Positions 19,079 to 26,579 of a stretch of 64,000 nucleotides of DNA are shown piece after piece (the stretch's first letter is position 1; each line of letters opens with the position of its first letter). A program made the position numbers and the translations under genes. The stretch comes from Lachnospiraceae bacterium (GTDB taxonomy: Bacteria > Bacillota > Clostridia > Lachnospirales > Lachnospiraceae), in NCBI GenBank assembly GCA_910575275.1, contig CAJTEE010000008.1, positions 111,665-175,664 of the forward strand, read 5' to 3'. Below the pieces are notes generated by a model that saw nothing but the letters and a program-made list of their open reading frames with translations, ran no database searches and was not told the DNA's origin.

Positions 19079-19279
19079 TAAAGGTGGTTAAGGAGAAAAT
19101 GGGAATTTGCGAGTGATTTGTTACGCTTTAGCACTTTTGAAAGCCTTATTTTCAAGGCTTTTGGATGTAAATAAATGCAAAACGATATTTTATACCTTTA
19201 ACCTCAAAAATGGGTTTTTACTGCGTAACATTTGAAATAAGGGATTGCTAATTTGTGGGGATTTGTGAAAGGGGATATT

Positions 19280-19693
19280 ATGACATATATAGAAAAGGAA
19301 ATTAGTTATGCTGATTATGTTAGGCTAAGAGAAAGTGTTAATTGGAATAATTTTTTTAAGGAACAGACTGAAAAATGCTTGAAAAATACATTGTATTCAA
19401 TAGAAGTTATAGATGATAATACAATTATAGGAATGGGAAGATTGATTGGCGATGGAATGTATTACATGATGGTCGATATTATTGTTGAACCGAGTTATCA
19501 AGGTAAAGGTATCGGAAGCAATATTGTTAATAAATTGATAGAATATGTTTATAAGGAAACGCCCGTTGGCGGTCGTTCAAGTATTCAGTTGATTGCAGAA
19601 AAAGGGAAAGAAAGTTTTTACGAAAAATTGGGATTTAAATTTATTCCGCATGAATTTTGTGGAAGTGCTATGCGAAAAGTAATTCGCAAATAA
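19280..19693 (+). CDS. GNAT-family N-acetyltransferase
   Basis: The 137-aa protein has a compact GNAT fold with the acetyl-CoA loop VEPSYQGKGIGSNIVNKL near residue 75 and a FYEKLGFKFIP motif near the end. The ATG at 19280 follows AAGGGG; an ATG nine codons earlier has no ribosome site. It is AT-rich like the other cargo. Acceptor unknown; its closest general resemblance is to small YjdJ/ElaA-like acetyltransferases. Confidence 0.8.
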   Translation: MTYIEKEISYADYVRLRESVNWNNFFKEQTEKCLKNTLYSIEVIDDNTIIGMGRLIGDGMYYMMVDIIVEPSYQGKGIGSNIVNKLIEYVYKETPVGGRSSIQLIAEKGKESFYEKLGFKFIPHEFCGSAMRKVIRK

Positions 19694-19805
19694 GTGTTTG
19701 AATGATGGCGATAAAAAAGGGTTTGTGCATTATATAATCTGATTATATGTGGATTGCCATATTTTTGTGGGAAAATGGGCGTTTATGTGGTAATATAATA
19801 GAGGC

Positions 19806-19925
19806 AAAGATAAAAACACAACGCAAGGCAGTCTTGCAGAACTGGTAGGTAGTCCAGTCGCACCGATTTGGTGTAAGTAGCCCTCCCTCCTTAGGGTCGT
19901 CCGTTCTTTGTTCATTACAATTATT
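19806..19925 (+). ncRNA. yjdF-motif riboswitch-like leader
   Basis: This is a leader of about 120 nt with a TATAAT -10 box just upstream at 19794-19799. It shows consecutive hairpins GCAAG/CTTGC, ACTGG/CCAGT, CACC/GGTG and CCCT/AGGG before the ribosome site. The gene behind it is a recognisable YjdF (DUF2992) protein. The yjdF-motif RNA is known to stand before exactly these genes and to bind azaaromatic compounds. I assign it by context and structure, not by covariance-model search. Confidence 0.7.
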
Positions 19926-19941
19926 TTAAGGAGGAATTGTC

Positions 19942-20358
19942 ATGGACAAAGTATCAGGAAAATTGACAGTATTTTTTGAAGAACCCTTTTGGGTGGGAGT
20001 GTTTGAACGTGTATTAGAGGGAAAATTATCTGTGTGCAAGGTTACGTTTGGGGCAGAACCAAAAGACTATGAAATATACGATTTCATTTTGAAAAAATAC
20101 TATCAGTTGCGATTTAGTCCGGCTGTGGCAACTGATGTAAAAGAAACCGGTCGCAATCCTAAACGGGTACAGAGAGAAGTACGGAAACAAATACAGAATA
20201 CCGGGATAGGCACAAAATCGCAACAGGCTTTAAAATTACAGCAGGAGCAGTTGAAAACTGAACGCAAGATTGTGAGCCGGAAGCAACGGGAAACGGAGAA
20301 ACAGCGACAGTTTGAACTGAAACAGCAGAAAAGGAAAGAAAAACATAGGGGCAGGTAA
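19942..20358 (+). CDS. yjdF: YjdF-family protein (DUF2992)
   Basis: The 138-aa protein has the conserved N-terminal region FFEEPFWVGVFERVLEGKLS, then TFGAEPKDYEIYDFILKKYYQLRFSP, diagnostic for DUF2992. The last 60 residues are a very basic Lys/Gln/Arg-rich helix. The biochemical role is unknown; the family is controlled by the yjdF riboswitch, which suggests a response to aromatic toxic compounds. TAAGGAGG lies 8 nt before the ATG. Confidence 0.88.
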   Translation: MDKVSGKLTVFFEEPFWVGVFERVLEGKLSVCKVTFGAEPKDYEIYDFILKKYYQLRFSPAVATDVKETGRNPKRVQREVRKQIQNTGIGTKSQQALKLQQEQLKTERKIVSRKQRETEKQRQFELKQQKRKEKHRGR

Positions 20359-20408
20359 TATTGCCCCAATTGCACTGGATTTGTAATCGGAAAGTGAGGA
20401 AAGTGGAA

Positions 20409-20618
20409 ATGCCATATATTACGGTCGAAAGTGGAGCGTTATCAGACGAGCAAAAAGAGCTGCTGATTAAGCGATTGACAGAAGTTTCTTCTGAGATTAT
20501 GAAAGTACCGCAGGAGTTTTTTGTTACCACAATTAAAGAGGTATCTGATAAAAATTTCGGTATAGGTGGCAAAACGATTGATATAGTCAAGGAAGAATAT
20601 ATAAAGAAACATCAATAG
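20409..20618 (+). CDS. 4-oxalocrotonate tautomerase-family protein (DmpI-like)
   Basis: The 69-aa protein begins Met-Pro-Tyr-Ile-Thr-Val-Glu, so after methionine removal it exposes the catalytic Pro1 of the tautomerase superfamily. It continues GALSDEQKELLIKRLTEVSSEIMKVPQEFF, typical of small hexameric DmpI-like members. The ATG at 20409 is chosen because it puts proline second; a longer start upstream would bury it. It follows yjdF by 50 bp, suggesting one operon for aromatic-compound response. Confidence 0.85.
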   Translation: MPYITVESGALSDEQKELLIKRLTEVSSEIMKVPQEFFVTTIKEVSDKNFGIGGKTIDIVKEEYIKKHQ

Positions 20619-20652
20619 TTTACGGTATGTGAAATGAGAGGAATTGAGTATT

Positions 20653-20859
20653 ATGAATGACCAAACGCAGGAAATGAGAGAATATATTAAATTTTGGACA
20701 AAATTTTCTCAAAAAGCAGAAGAAATTCTGCATGAATACAATAACTTGTCAGATGAAAATAAGAAAAAAGCTAGCACAGAAGCACAACAGATATTTATGG
20801 CTCAGGGAATTGCCGGAGTTATGGAATTTACCAGAAATATGGCGTTGAAAAATGTTTAA
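20653..20859 (+). CDS. Small protein of unknown function
   Basis: The 68-aa, mostly helical, acidic protein starts MNDQTQEMREYIKFWTKFSQ and ends NMALKNV. GAGAGG lies 11 nt before the chosen ATG; a TTG three codons earlier would be too close to it. It is 34 bp after the tautomerase, so probably in the same operon. No family recognised. Confidence 0.5.
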   Translation: MNDQTQEMREYIKFWTKFSQKAEEILHEYNNLSDENKKKASTEAQQIFMAQGIAGVMEFTRNMALKNV

Positions 20860-20937
20860 AAGATGATCCAGAAACAAAATTTGTAAATTTAGTATAAGTT
20901 ATGTAGTATTGGCATAAAATTTTAATGGAAAGTTTTA

Positions 20938-20966
20938 TTGACTTTTCTCTTTGTGCTTGTTAGAAT
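20938..20966 (+). promoter_or_regulatory. Promoter of the type III antitoxin RNA and toxin
   Basis: TTGACT (20938-20943) and TAGAAT (20961-20966) are exactly 17 bp apart, placing the start of transcription just before the 45-nt repeats. Confidence 0.75.
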
Positions 20967-20972
20967 GTTGGC

Positions 20973-21105
20973 ACAAAGAAAGTTTACCACTGACCGATAT
21001 GTGGTATATAAATGGTCGGGTTGAAAGTTTACCGCTGACCAATATGCGGTATATAAGTGGTTGGGTTGAAAGTATAGTCCTTCGCCGCAAGGTGGGGGAC
21101 TTTTT
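20973..21105 (+). ncRNA. CptI-like type III antitoxin RNA (45-nt tandem repeats)
   Basis: Two full 45-nt repeats (20978-21022 and 21023-21067) and the start of a third lie between a strong promoter and a terminator, directly before a CptN/ToxN-like toxin gene. Each repeat can form an H-type pseudoknot: ACCAC pairs with GTGGT and the GACC in its loop pairs with a downstream GGTC. Repeat 2 has ACCGC/GCGGT, a compensatory change in stem 1, so the pairing is supported by covariation. Toxin cleavage of such repeats gives the inhibitory RNA units. Confidence 0.85.
21076..21105 (+). terminator. Attenuating terminator between antitoxin RNA and toxin gene
   Basis: AGTCC...GGACT closes a hairpin with a GCAA tetraloop, followed by TTTTT. 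In type III systems this terminator keeps antitoxin RNA in excess of toxin mRNA. Confidence 0.85.
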
Positions 21106-21125
21106 CCGTAGTGAGGTTGGAACGA

Positions 21126-21596
21126 ATGAAGAAAACAGGGTTTTATATTATAAAAGACAAGTTTTTTGAGGATATGTCTGATCCATATCTCAAAGGCAAT
21201 AAGGCAGGAAATAGACCACACTATTATTGCTTTGAAGATACAAGCAGAGGAATTTATTGGATGATACCCTTGTCCAGCCAGATTGATAAATATAAGCGAA
21301 TTGTAGAGAAGAAAGAGAAAGCAGGAAAGCCCTGTGATATTATCCATATTGTGAAATTGGATGATAGCAGGCAAAGTGCGTTTTTGATACAGGATATGTT
21401 TCCAATAACAGATGAGTACATAGAGCGAGAATATACCATAGCCGGAAATCATTTGATGCTGACAAGTGAGCATACTGCTAAAGAGATTGAACAGAAAGCA
21501 AAAAAGGTTATGGGTATGCTGAAGCATGGTGTAAAATTTATGCCAACGCAGCCGAATGTGATAGCCATATTAGAAAAGTTGAAGCAGAGCAAATAG
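21126..21596 (+). CDS. Type III toxin, CptN/ToxN/AbiQ-family endoribonuclease
   Basis: The 156-aa protein starts MKKTGFYIIKDKFFEDMSDP and contains HYYCFEDTSRGIYWMIPLSSQ and DIIHIVKLDDSRQSAFLIQDMFPI, the layout of CptIN-family toxins. It would cut RNA until bound by the repeat RNA made upstream. Known roles are island maintenance and abortive infection of phages. The ATG at 21126 follows GAGGTTGG; a GTG five codons upstream overlaps that site. It sits 186 bp from the right end of IME-A. Confidence 0.85.
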   Translation: MKKTGFYIIKDKFFEDMSDPYLKGNKAGNRPHYYCFEDTSRGIYWMIPLSSQIDKYKRIVEKKEKAGKPCDIIHIVKLDDSRQSAFLIQDMFPITDEYIEREYTIAGNHLMLTSEHTAKEIEQKAKKVMGMLKHGVKFMPTQPNVIAILEKLKQSK

Positions 21597-21617
21597 TTGT
21601 TCTTTAGGGGCGTTAAT

Positions 21618-21639
21618 TACATGGTGCTAGCACCATGTA
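21618..21639. repeat. Long perfect palindrome, copy 2
   Basis: A 22-bp perfect palindrome containing the same 20-bp core as the copy at 19057-19076, 2,562 bp away, between the toxin gene and the island's right arm sites. Confidence 0.85.
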
Positions 21640-21664
21640 GATATGGCAACCAAGGAGAAAATCT

Positions 21665-21684
21665 GTGATACCCGTATGATACCT
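21665..21684 (+). repeat. Right arm-type repeat of IME-A
   Basis: GTGATACC (21665-21672), 4 nt, TGATACCT (21677-21684). Same sequence, spacing and orientation as at 9791-9810. Confidence 0.6.
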
Positions 21685-21786
21685 GTTTGCTCTGAAACTG
21701 TAAATAAGACATAAAATATAGATATTATGACGATTAAAACCCTTAAAAAGCAATTGAATATTTAACAATTATATTATGGTTATAGG

Positions 21787-21799
21787 GAGTTCGAATAGT
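21787..21799 (+). repeat. attR of IME-A
   Basis: GAGTTCGAATAGT, identical to the guaA-end copy at 9721-9733. Confidence 0.85.
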
Positions 21800-21867
21800 C
21801 GGAGCTAAGCCGCAAAGCCAGTAAAATCAAATGTTTACGGTTAGAGGGAAGTAATTTCAGATTAGGC

Positions 21868-21903
21868 GGTATAGCCCTAATTACAAGGGCTGTACCGTTT
21901 TTT
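21868..21903 (+). terminator. Rho-independent terminator after attR
   Basis: GGTATAGCCCT (21868-21878) and AGGGCTGTACC (21886-21896) pair with one G-U pair and are followed by TTTTTT. It is probably the original terminator of guaA, now stranded 12 kb away. Partly symmetric, it may also stop the opposing recombinase fragment. Confidence 0.75.
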
Positions 21904-21928
21904 CTTGCGCTCAACGAGCGCATTTTCC

Positions 21929-23158
21929 TTATGCACCTTGCCGTTTCGGTTGCGTGGCAGAAAGGAAATTGATTTCCCCTACAAAGTTGAAAACAATATC
22001 TACTTTCTGTACCCGTTTCCCGTTCACCTTTTCCGGCGCATGGACTATGATTTTCTTGATAAATTCATTGACGATTGCAGGGGTGAGTTCCTTTATCCCC
22101 ACATACTTGCGGATAATCGCGGCGAAGCTGTCAAAATCGCTTTTGTTCTGTTCGTAGGTATCGACTTCCTGCTGGTCTGCCTTGACCTTTTCTTCCAGTT
22201 CCCGCTGTTCCGCTTCATACTCTGCGGACAGCTTCAAAAATCTGTCGTGGCTGATTGCGCCGCTTATGTCGTCCTCATAAATCCGCTTGAAAATACGGTC
22301 AAGTTCCGCTATCCGCTTCCTCGCCTGTTCAACTTCACGCTTCCTGCGTTTCATTTCCTTTTCCGTTTCAGCGGAGCGTTGCTGATACATCATTTCATGG
22401 AAAGCCATGATGTCATCAAAGAAAAGGGCGGTCACATCAAATATCCTGCTCCATACGATTTGCTTCAACACTTCTTCGCGGATAAAGTGAGCCGTACAGC
22501 TTCCAGTATTGCTCTTGTACTTTGCACAGCGGTAATGGTCTTGTGAGCCGTTAAAACTCTTACAGGTAACAAAGTGTAATTTACTCCCGCAGTCTGCACA
22601 GTATACCAAGCCGGAGAACAGGGCTTGCCGTTCTGCTTTTGTGGGGCGGCGTTTGTTCGCCCTAAGTTCCTGCACCCGTTCAAAAACAGCGTCCTCTACA
22701 ATCGCTTCATGGGTATTATAGAAAATTGCCTGCTGTTCCTTTGTGGTTGGAATCCGCTTTTTCAGTTTGTGGGATTTGGAATAGCTTTTGAAGTTTACCG
22801 TATGCCCGCAGTAGTCCATGCGCTCCAAAATGCCGACAATGGTACTATCTCTCCAGTCATAAGGGCTGTCGGGGAGTGCTTTCCCCTTTTTCTTTGCGTA
22901 ATACGCTTTTGCTATCAGCACATTATCCGCTTTGAGGATTTTTGCTATCTGCGCAGGTCCTTTCCCACCGATACATAAATCAAAAATGCGTTTCACCACA
23001 GCGGCGGCTTCCTCGTCTACAATCCATTGCTTTTTGTCCGTAGGGCTTACTATGTAGCCATAGGGCGGCTTTGTCAGGTGTTCCCCCGCCTGTCCCTGCG
23101 CCCGTTTGATTGCCCGTACCTTTTTGCTTGTATCTTTGGCATAAAAATCGTTGAACAC
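21929..23158 (-). pseudogene. Large serine recombinase lacking its catalytic N-terminus
   Basis: The 409-aa open frame begins at FNDFYAKDTSKKVRAI, which in intact large serine recombinases follows about 120-150 residues of resolvase domain with the nucleophilic serine. The recombinase domain, zinc ribbon (CADCGSKLHFV...CAKYKSNTGSC) and long coiled coil are complete, to a KKIIVHAPEKVNGK end. A TAA lies two codons before FND, so the break is at about 23,160. Without the serine it cannot recombine; it marks an old junction next to the ICE. Confidence 0.8.
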
Positions 23159-23284
23159 AGGTTATTGGGGAAAGGGAAAGCAAACAGGCAAAAACCCAGT
23201 ATTCATGCGGGTTTGCGGCGAGATGGCTCTCAAAAGCTAACCTCACAAAAGACAGATTATTGCACAATCACATATCGTTTCTAA

Positions 23285-23321
23285 GGGAGAATGTTGATTC
23301 CGGTCACATTCTCCCTTTTTT
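23285..23321 (+). terminator. Terminator upstream of parA
   Basis: GGGAGAATGT (23285-23294) and ACATTCTCCC (23306-23315) form a perfect 10-bp stem followed by six T. It insulates parA from outside transcription or attenuates its leader. Confidence 0.8.
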
Positions 23322-23346
23322 CATACCAAGAAACGAGGTGATTATC

Positions 23347-24168
23347 TTGAACACGCAAATCATCGCCATCGCCAACCAAAAGGGAGGTGTGGGCAAGACC
23401 ACAACCTGTGCCAACTTAGGGATAGGACTGGCGCAGGCCGGAAAGAAAGTGCTTCTCATTGACGGGGACCCGCAAGGGAGCCTGACCATCAGCCTGGGCA
23501 ATCCCCAGCCGGATAAGCTGCCCTTTACCCTCTCTGACGCAATGGGCTGCATCCTGACCGATCAGCCGGTCCGCCCCGGCGAGGGGATTCTGCGCCACCC
23601 GGAGGGCGTGGACCTGATGCCAGCGGATATTCAGCTGTCCGGTATGGAGGTGTCGCTGGTAAACGCTATGAGCCGGGAAACGATTCTGCGGCAATATCTG
23701 GACAGTGTAAAGGGGCAGTATTCCCATATCCTCATAGACTGCCAGCCCTCCCTGGGTATGCTCACCGTCAACGCGCTGGCCGCCGCCAACCGGATCATAA
23801 TCCCCGTCCAGGCGGAGTATCTGCCCGCCAAAGGGCTGGAACAGCTGCTCTCTACGGTAGCCAAAGTCAAGCGGCAGATCAACCCGAAACTGCAAATAGA
23901 CGGTATCCTGCTGACGATGGTGGACAACCGCACCAACTTTGCCAAAGAGATTGCCGCCCTGCTGCGGGAAACCTACGGCAGCAAAATCAAGGTATTCGGC
24001 ACAGAGATTCCCCATTCTGTCCGGGCAAAGGAAACCAGCGCGGAGGGCAGGAGCATTTTCGCCCATGACCCAGGCGGCAAAGTAGCGGAGGGCTACGCAA
24101 ATCTGACCAAGGAGGTGTTGAAACTTGAAAAGCAGCGCGAAAAAAGTAGAGCTGGCATCGGTCGATGA
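23347..24168 (+). CDS. parA: ParA-family partition ATPase (Soj)
   Basis: The 273-aa protein has the deviant Walker A KGGVGKTTT near residue 11, Walker A' LLIDGDPQGSLT near 42, and Walker B ILIDCQPSLG near 122. It moves DNA bound by ParB and would segregate the excised, replicating ICE. The start is TTG at 23347 after GAGGTG at 7-nt spacing; the next residues (NTQIIAIANQKGG) fit ParA. It overlaps parB by 44 nt. Confidence 0.9.
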   Translation: MNTQIIAIANQKGGVGKTTTCANLGIGLAQAGKKVLLIDGDPQGSLTISLGNPQPDKLPFTLSDAMGCILTDQPVRPGEGILRHPEGVDLMPADIQLSGMEVSLVNAMSRETILRQYLDSVKGQYSHILIDCQPSLGMLTVNALAAANRIIIPVQAEYLPAKGLEQLLSTVAKVKRQINPKLQIDGILLTMVDNRTNFAKEIAALLRETYGSKIKVFGTEIPHSVRAKETSAEGRSIFAHDPGGKVAEGYANLTKEVLKLEKQREKSRAGIGR

Positions 24169-25060
24169 TCTGTTTTCCACCGAGGAGAGCCGCGCCGATG
24201 CGGGGCGGGAAAAGGTGGTAGAAATCTCTTTGAGCGAGCTGCACCCGTTCAAGGGACACCCTTTCAAGGTCAAAGACGATGACGCCATGATGGAAACCGC
24301 CGACAGCATCCGGCAGTACGGCGTTCTGGTCCCGGCGATTGCCCGTCCTGACCCGGAGGGCGGCTATGAGCTGGTAGCCGGACACAGGCGGCATCGGGCC
24401 AGTGAACTGGCAGAGAAAGAAACCATGCCGGTCATTGTCCGGGATTTGGACGATGACGCCGCCACGATTATCATGGTTGACAGCAATTTACAGCGGGAAA
24501 GCCTGCTCCCCAGCGAAAGGGCTTTTGCCTACAAAATGAAGCTGGAGGCCATGAAACATCAGGGAGAACGCACAGACCTAACTTGTTCCCAAGTTGGGAA
24601 CAAGTCCGCAGGAAGGAAATCCAGCGAAATGTTAGCCGAACAGTTCGGCCAGAGTAAAAACCAGATTTTCCGCTACATCCGCCTGACCGAGTTAATCCCC
24701 GAACTGCTGAACATGGTGGACGAAAAGAAAATTGCCCTGAACCCGGCCTATGAGCTGTCCTTTCTCAAAAAAGAAGAACAGACACAGCTTTTGGACGCTA
24801 TGGACAGTGAACAGGCCACCCCCTCCCTTTCCCAAGCCCAGCGGCTCAAGAAATTCAGTCAGGAGGGGCATCTGTCCATAGATGTAATGCGGGCGATTAT
24901 GGGCGAGGAAAAGAAAAGCGATCTGGACAAGGTGACGTTTACCTCCGACACCCTGCGGAAGTATTTTCCCAAAAGCTACACCCCTGCCCGGATGCAGGAA
25001 ACCATCATCAAACTGCTGGAACAGTGGCAGAAAAAGCGTCAGAGAGATCAGGAACGCTGA
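24125..25060 (+). CDS. parB: ParB/Spo0J-like partition protein
   Basis: This 311-aa DNA-binding partner of ParA has the ParB/sulfiredoxin-like N-terminal domain (ISLSELHPFKGHPF, then AGHRRHRASELA near residue 86). A helix-turn-helix region follows (AEQFGQSKNQIFRYIRLTEL near 180), and the C-terminus is basic. It starts with TTG inside the parA end, so the genes are translationally coupled. No parS repeat was found by eye. Confidence 0.88.
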   Translation: MKSSAKKVELASVDDLFSTEESRADAGREKVVEISLSELHPFKGHPFKVKDDDAMMETADSIRQYGVLVPAIARPDPEGGYELVAGHRRHRASELAEKETMPVIVRDLDDDAATIIMVDSNLQRESLLPSERAFAYKMKLEAMKHQGERTDLTCSQVGNKSAGRKSSEMLAEQFGQSKNQIFRYIRLTELIPELLNMVDEKKIALNPAYELSFLKKEEQTQLLDAMDSEQATPSLSQAQRLKKFSQEGHLSIDVMRAIMGEEKKSDLDKVTFTSDTLRKYFPKSYTPARMQETIIKLLEQWQKKRQRDQER

Positions 25061-25071
25061 AAGGAGCGCCT

Positions 25072-25347
25072 ATGAGAGATCACGTTGCCAGGGAGTTAAA
25101 GGGCCACAACATACTGGCTGTGGAACGGTTTCAGGATAAGACCCGCTGGATGGTGGAGTTTTCCGTCCTGCGGCCCCGTACCGCCTACGGCGCACCCGGC
25201 GATGAAACGCGCCTGTTTCTGGACGAGGACGGCTACCAGGCCGTTCTCGCCAGCCAGAAACGCCGGGACATCAAAATCAAACGGTATGCCCGCGTCATTG
25301 AGGGGCATATCCTGGACTTCAAGCCCAAAAAGAAACGCCACCCGTAA
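25072..25347 (+). CDS. Small ICE protein, GH-ERF-TR domain
   Basis: The 91-aa protein contains a pattern GHNILAVERFQDKTRWMVEF...RLFLDEDGYQ...IKIKRYARVIEGHIL. The same pattern occurs in the 103-aa product at 27,040 and the C-terminal half of the product at 44,430. Function unknown. AAGGAG precedes the ATG at 25072; the longer frame upstream overlaps parB. It lies 11 bp after parB. Confidence 0.65.
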   Translation: MRDHVARELKGHNILAVERFQDKTRWMVEFSVLRPRTAYGAPGDETRLFLDEDGYQAVLASQKRRDIKIKRYARVIEGHILDFKPKKKRHP

Positions 25348-25370
25348 ACCCGACAAATTGAGAGGAAGGA

Positions 25371-25562
25371 ATGAATATGTGTACCGTTAAGGAAATCAGA
25401 GAAGCCATCCGGGAGGACTGCCGCTCCCAGCGAAACATGGAAACCATTGAGATTGGCCGGATTTTTCAAACCCTGACGTTTCCGCAGTTAGAGAGCCTGT
25501 TTGACAAACCGCCCATGCCGCCGTTTTTTCACCGGTACAGGCAGAAGTCAGCCAGCAAATGA
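25371..25562 (+). CDS. Small ICE protein of unknown function
   Basis: The 63-aa protein (MNMCTVKEIREAIREDCRSQ...) is mostly helical with a Pro-rich segment DKPPMPPFFHRYRQK near the end. GAGGAAGGA precedes the ATG. It lies between two conserved ICE genes on the same strand, so it is probably translated. Confidence 0.55.
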   Translation: MNMCTVKEIREAIREDCRSQRNMETIEIGRIFQTLTFPQLESLFDKPPMPPFFHRYRQKSASK

Positions 25563-25629
25563 ACGCCGCAATTCTTTTTACGGGATTGTGGCTTTTTTCA
25601 TGCCCTGGGAAACGAAAGGAGTGCAGAAA

Positions 25630-26529
25630 ATGGCCGTTTTTCGAGTAGAACGCACACAGGGATACACCGTTATGAGCAACTATCATCTGCGGGACAAGAG
25701 CCTGAGCCTGAAAGCAAAGGGCCTGCTGTCCCAGATGCTCTCACTGCCGGAGGATTGGGACTACACCCTTTCCGGCCTGGCTGTTATTAACCGGGAAAGC
25801 AAGGACGCGATCCGCTCCGCAGTCAATGAGCTGGAAAAGGCGGGGTACATCAAGCGCCGCCAGACCACCGACGCGGGCGGCAAGTTCAGCGCCAACGAGT
25901 ATGTGATTTATGAGCGTCCGGTAACAGAGGAACCGCCCGCCCAACCGTTGCCTCCAAAACCGTTGTTGGAAAAACCGTTGTCGGGTTTTCCGACAACGGA
26001 TAATCCGTCAACGGGAAAACCGTCAACGGAAAATCCAACGCAAATAAGTATAGAGAAATTAAATACCCAAAAATCAATTACTGACGGATCAATTACCGAT
26101 TCCCTTCCTTTCCGGGGAACGGCGGCAAAGCCACCGGAACCGAAGCGAAGGGAAACGATGTCACTGACAGAGATGGAAAGTTATCGGGAGCTGATTTTGG
26201 AGAATATCGAGTATGGCTGCCTCAAACAGCGGTTTGGAACCTACCGGGAGGATTTGGACGAGATTGTGGAGCTGCTGGTGGAAAACGTCTGCGCGAAGCG
26301 TAAGACCACCCGGATTGCCGGGGCGGACTTCCCCCATGAGGTGGTGCGTTCCCGCTTCCTGAAGCTGGACAGCTCCCACATCGAGTTTGTCATGGACTGC
26401 CTGCAAAAGAACACCACCGAGGTACGGAACATGAAACAGTACCTCCTGACGGTGCTGTTCAATGCGCCCACCACCATGAGCAACCATTACACCTCACAGG
26501 TCAACCACGATATGTACGGCGGCTTCTGA
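25630..26529 (+). CDS. Replication initiator-like protein with winged-helix N-terminus
   Basis: The 299-aa protein begins MAVFRVERTQGYTVMSNYHLRDKS, then LSLKAKGLLSQMLSLPEDWDYTLSGLA, a winged helix found in replication initiators and replisome organisers of clostridial ICEs. A Pro-rich linker (about 95-170, with repeated PLP/KPST units) leads to a DUF6017-like C-terminal domain (MESYRELILENIEYGCLKQR). It has an AAAGGAG site before the ATG. It probably supports replication of the excised ICE. Confidence 0.75.
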   Translation: MAVFRVERTQGYTVMSNYHLRDKSLSLKAKGLLSQMLSLPEDWDYTLSGLAVINRESKDAIRSAVNELEKAGYIKRRQTTDAGGKFSANEYVIYERPVTEEPPAQPLPPKPLLEKPLSGFPTTDNPSTGKPSTENPTQISIEKLNTQKSITDGSITDSLPFRGTAAKPPEPKRRETMSLTEMESYRELILENIEYGCLKQRFGTYREDLDEIVELLVENVCAKRKTTRIAGADFPHEVVRSRFLKLDSSHIEFVMDCLQKNTTEVRNMKQYLLTVLFNAPTTMSNHYTSQVNHDMYGGF

Positions 26530-26579
26530 AAGCTGGCCGTTTTTGTCTGCCCGGAACTGCCGGGAGAAAGGAATCTGTT

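Larger units (their letters stand above)
9721..21799. mobile_element. IME-A: tyrosine-integrase mobilisable island at the 3' end of guaA
   Basis: A 13-bp direct repeat GAGTTCGAATAGT bounds the island, at 9721-9733 (end of guaA) and 21787-21799, 12,066 bp apart. Just inside each end is the arrangement GTGATACC-N4-TGATACCT, resembling integrase arm sites. It carries an excisionase-like gene, integrase, MobC, a RepA-like ATPase, an oriT-like region, a MobV relaxase and varied cargo. It has no conjugation channel, so it would need a helper element. The 3' end of guaA is a well-known island site. Confidence 0.85.
21597..21867. other. Right end of IME-A: palindrome, arm repeats, attR
   Basis: No gene. 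It contains the second copy of the long palindrome (21618-21639), the right arm-type repeats (21665-21684) and attR (21787-21799). The sequence after attR is the presumed former downstream flank of guaA. Confidence 0.6.

Noticed and set aside
20978..21067. CRISPR array
   Set aside because: The 45-nt units are adjacent without spacers and precede a ToxN-like gene, so they are a type III antitoxin RNA.
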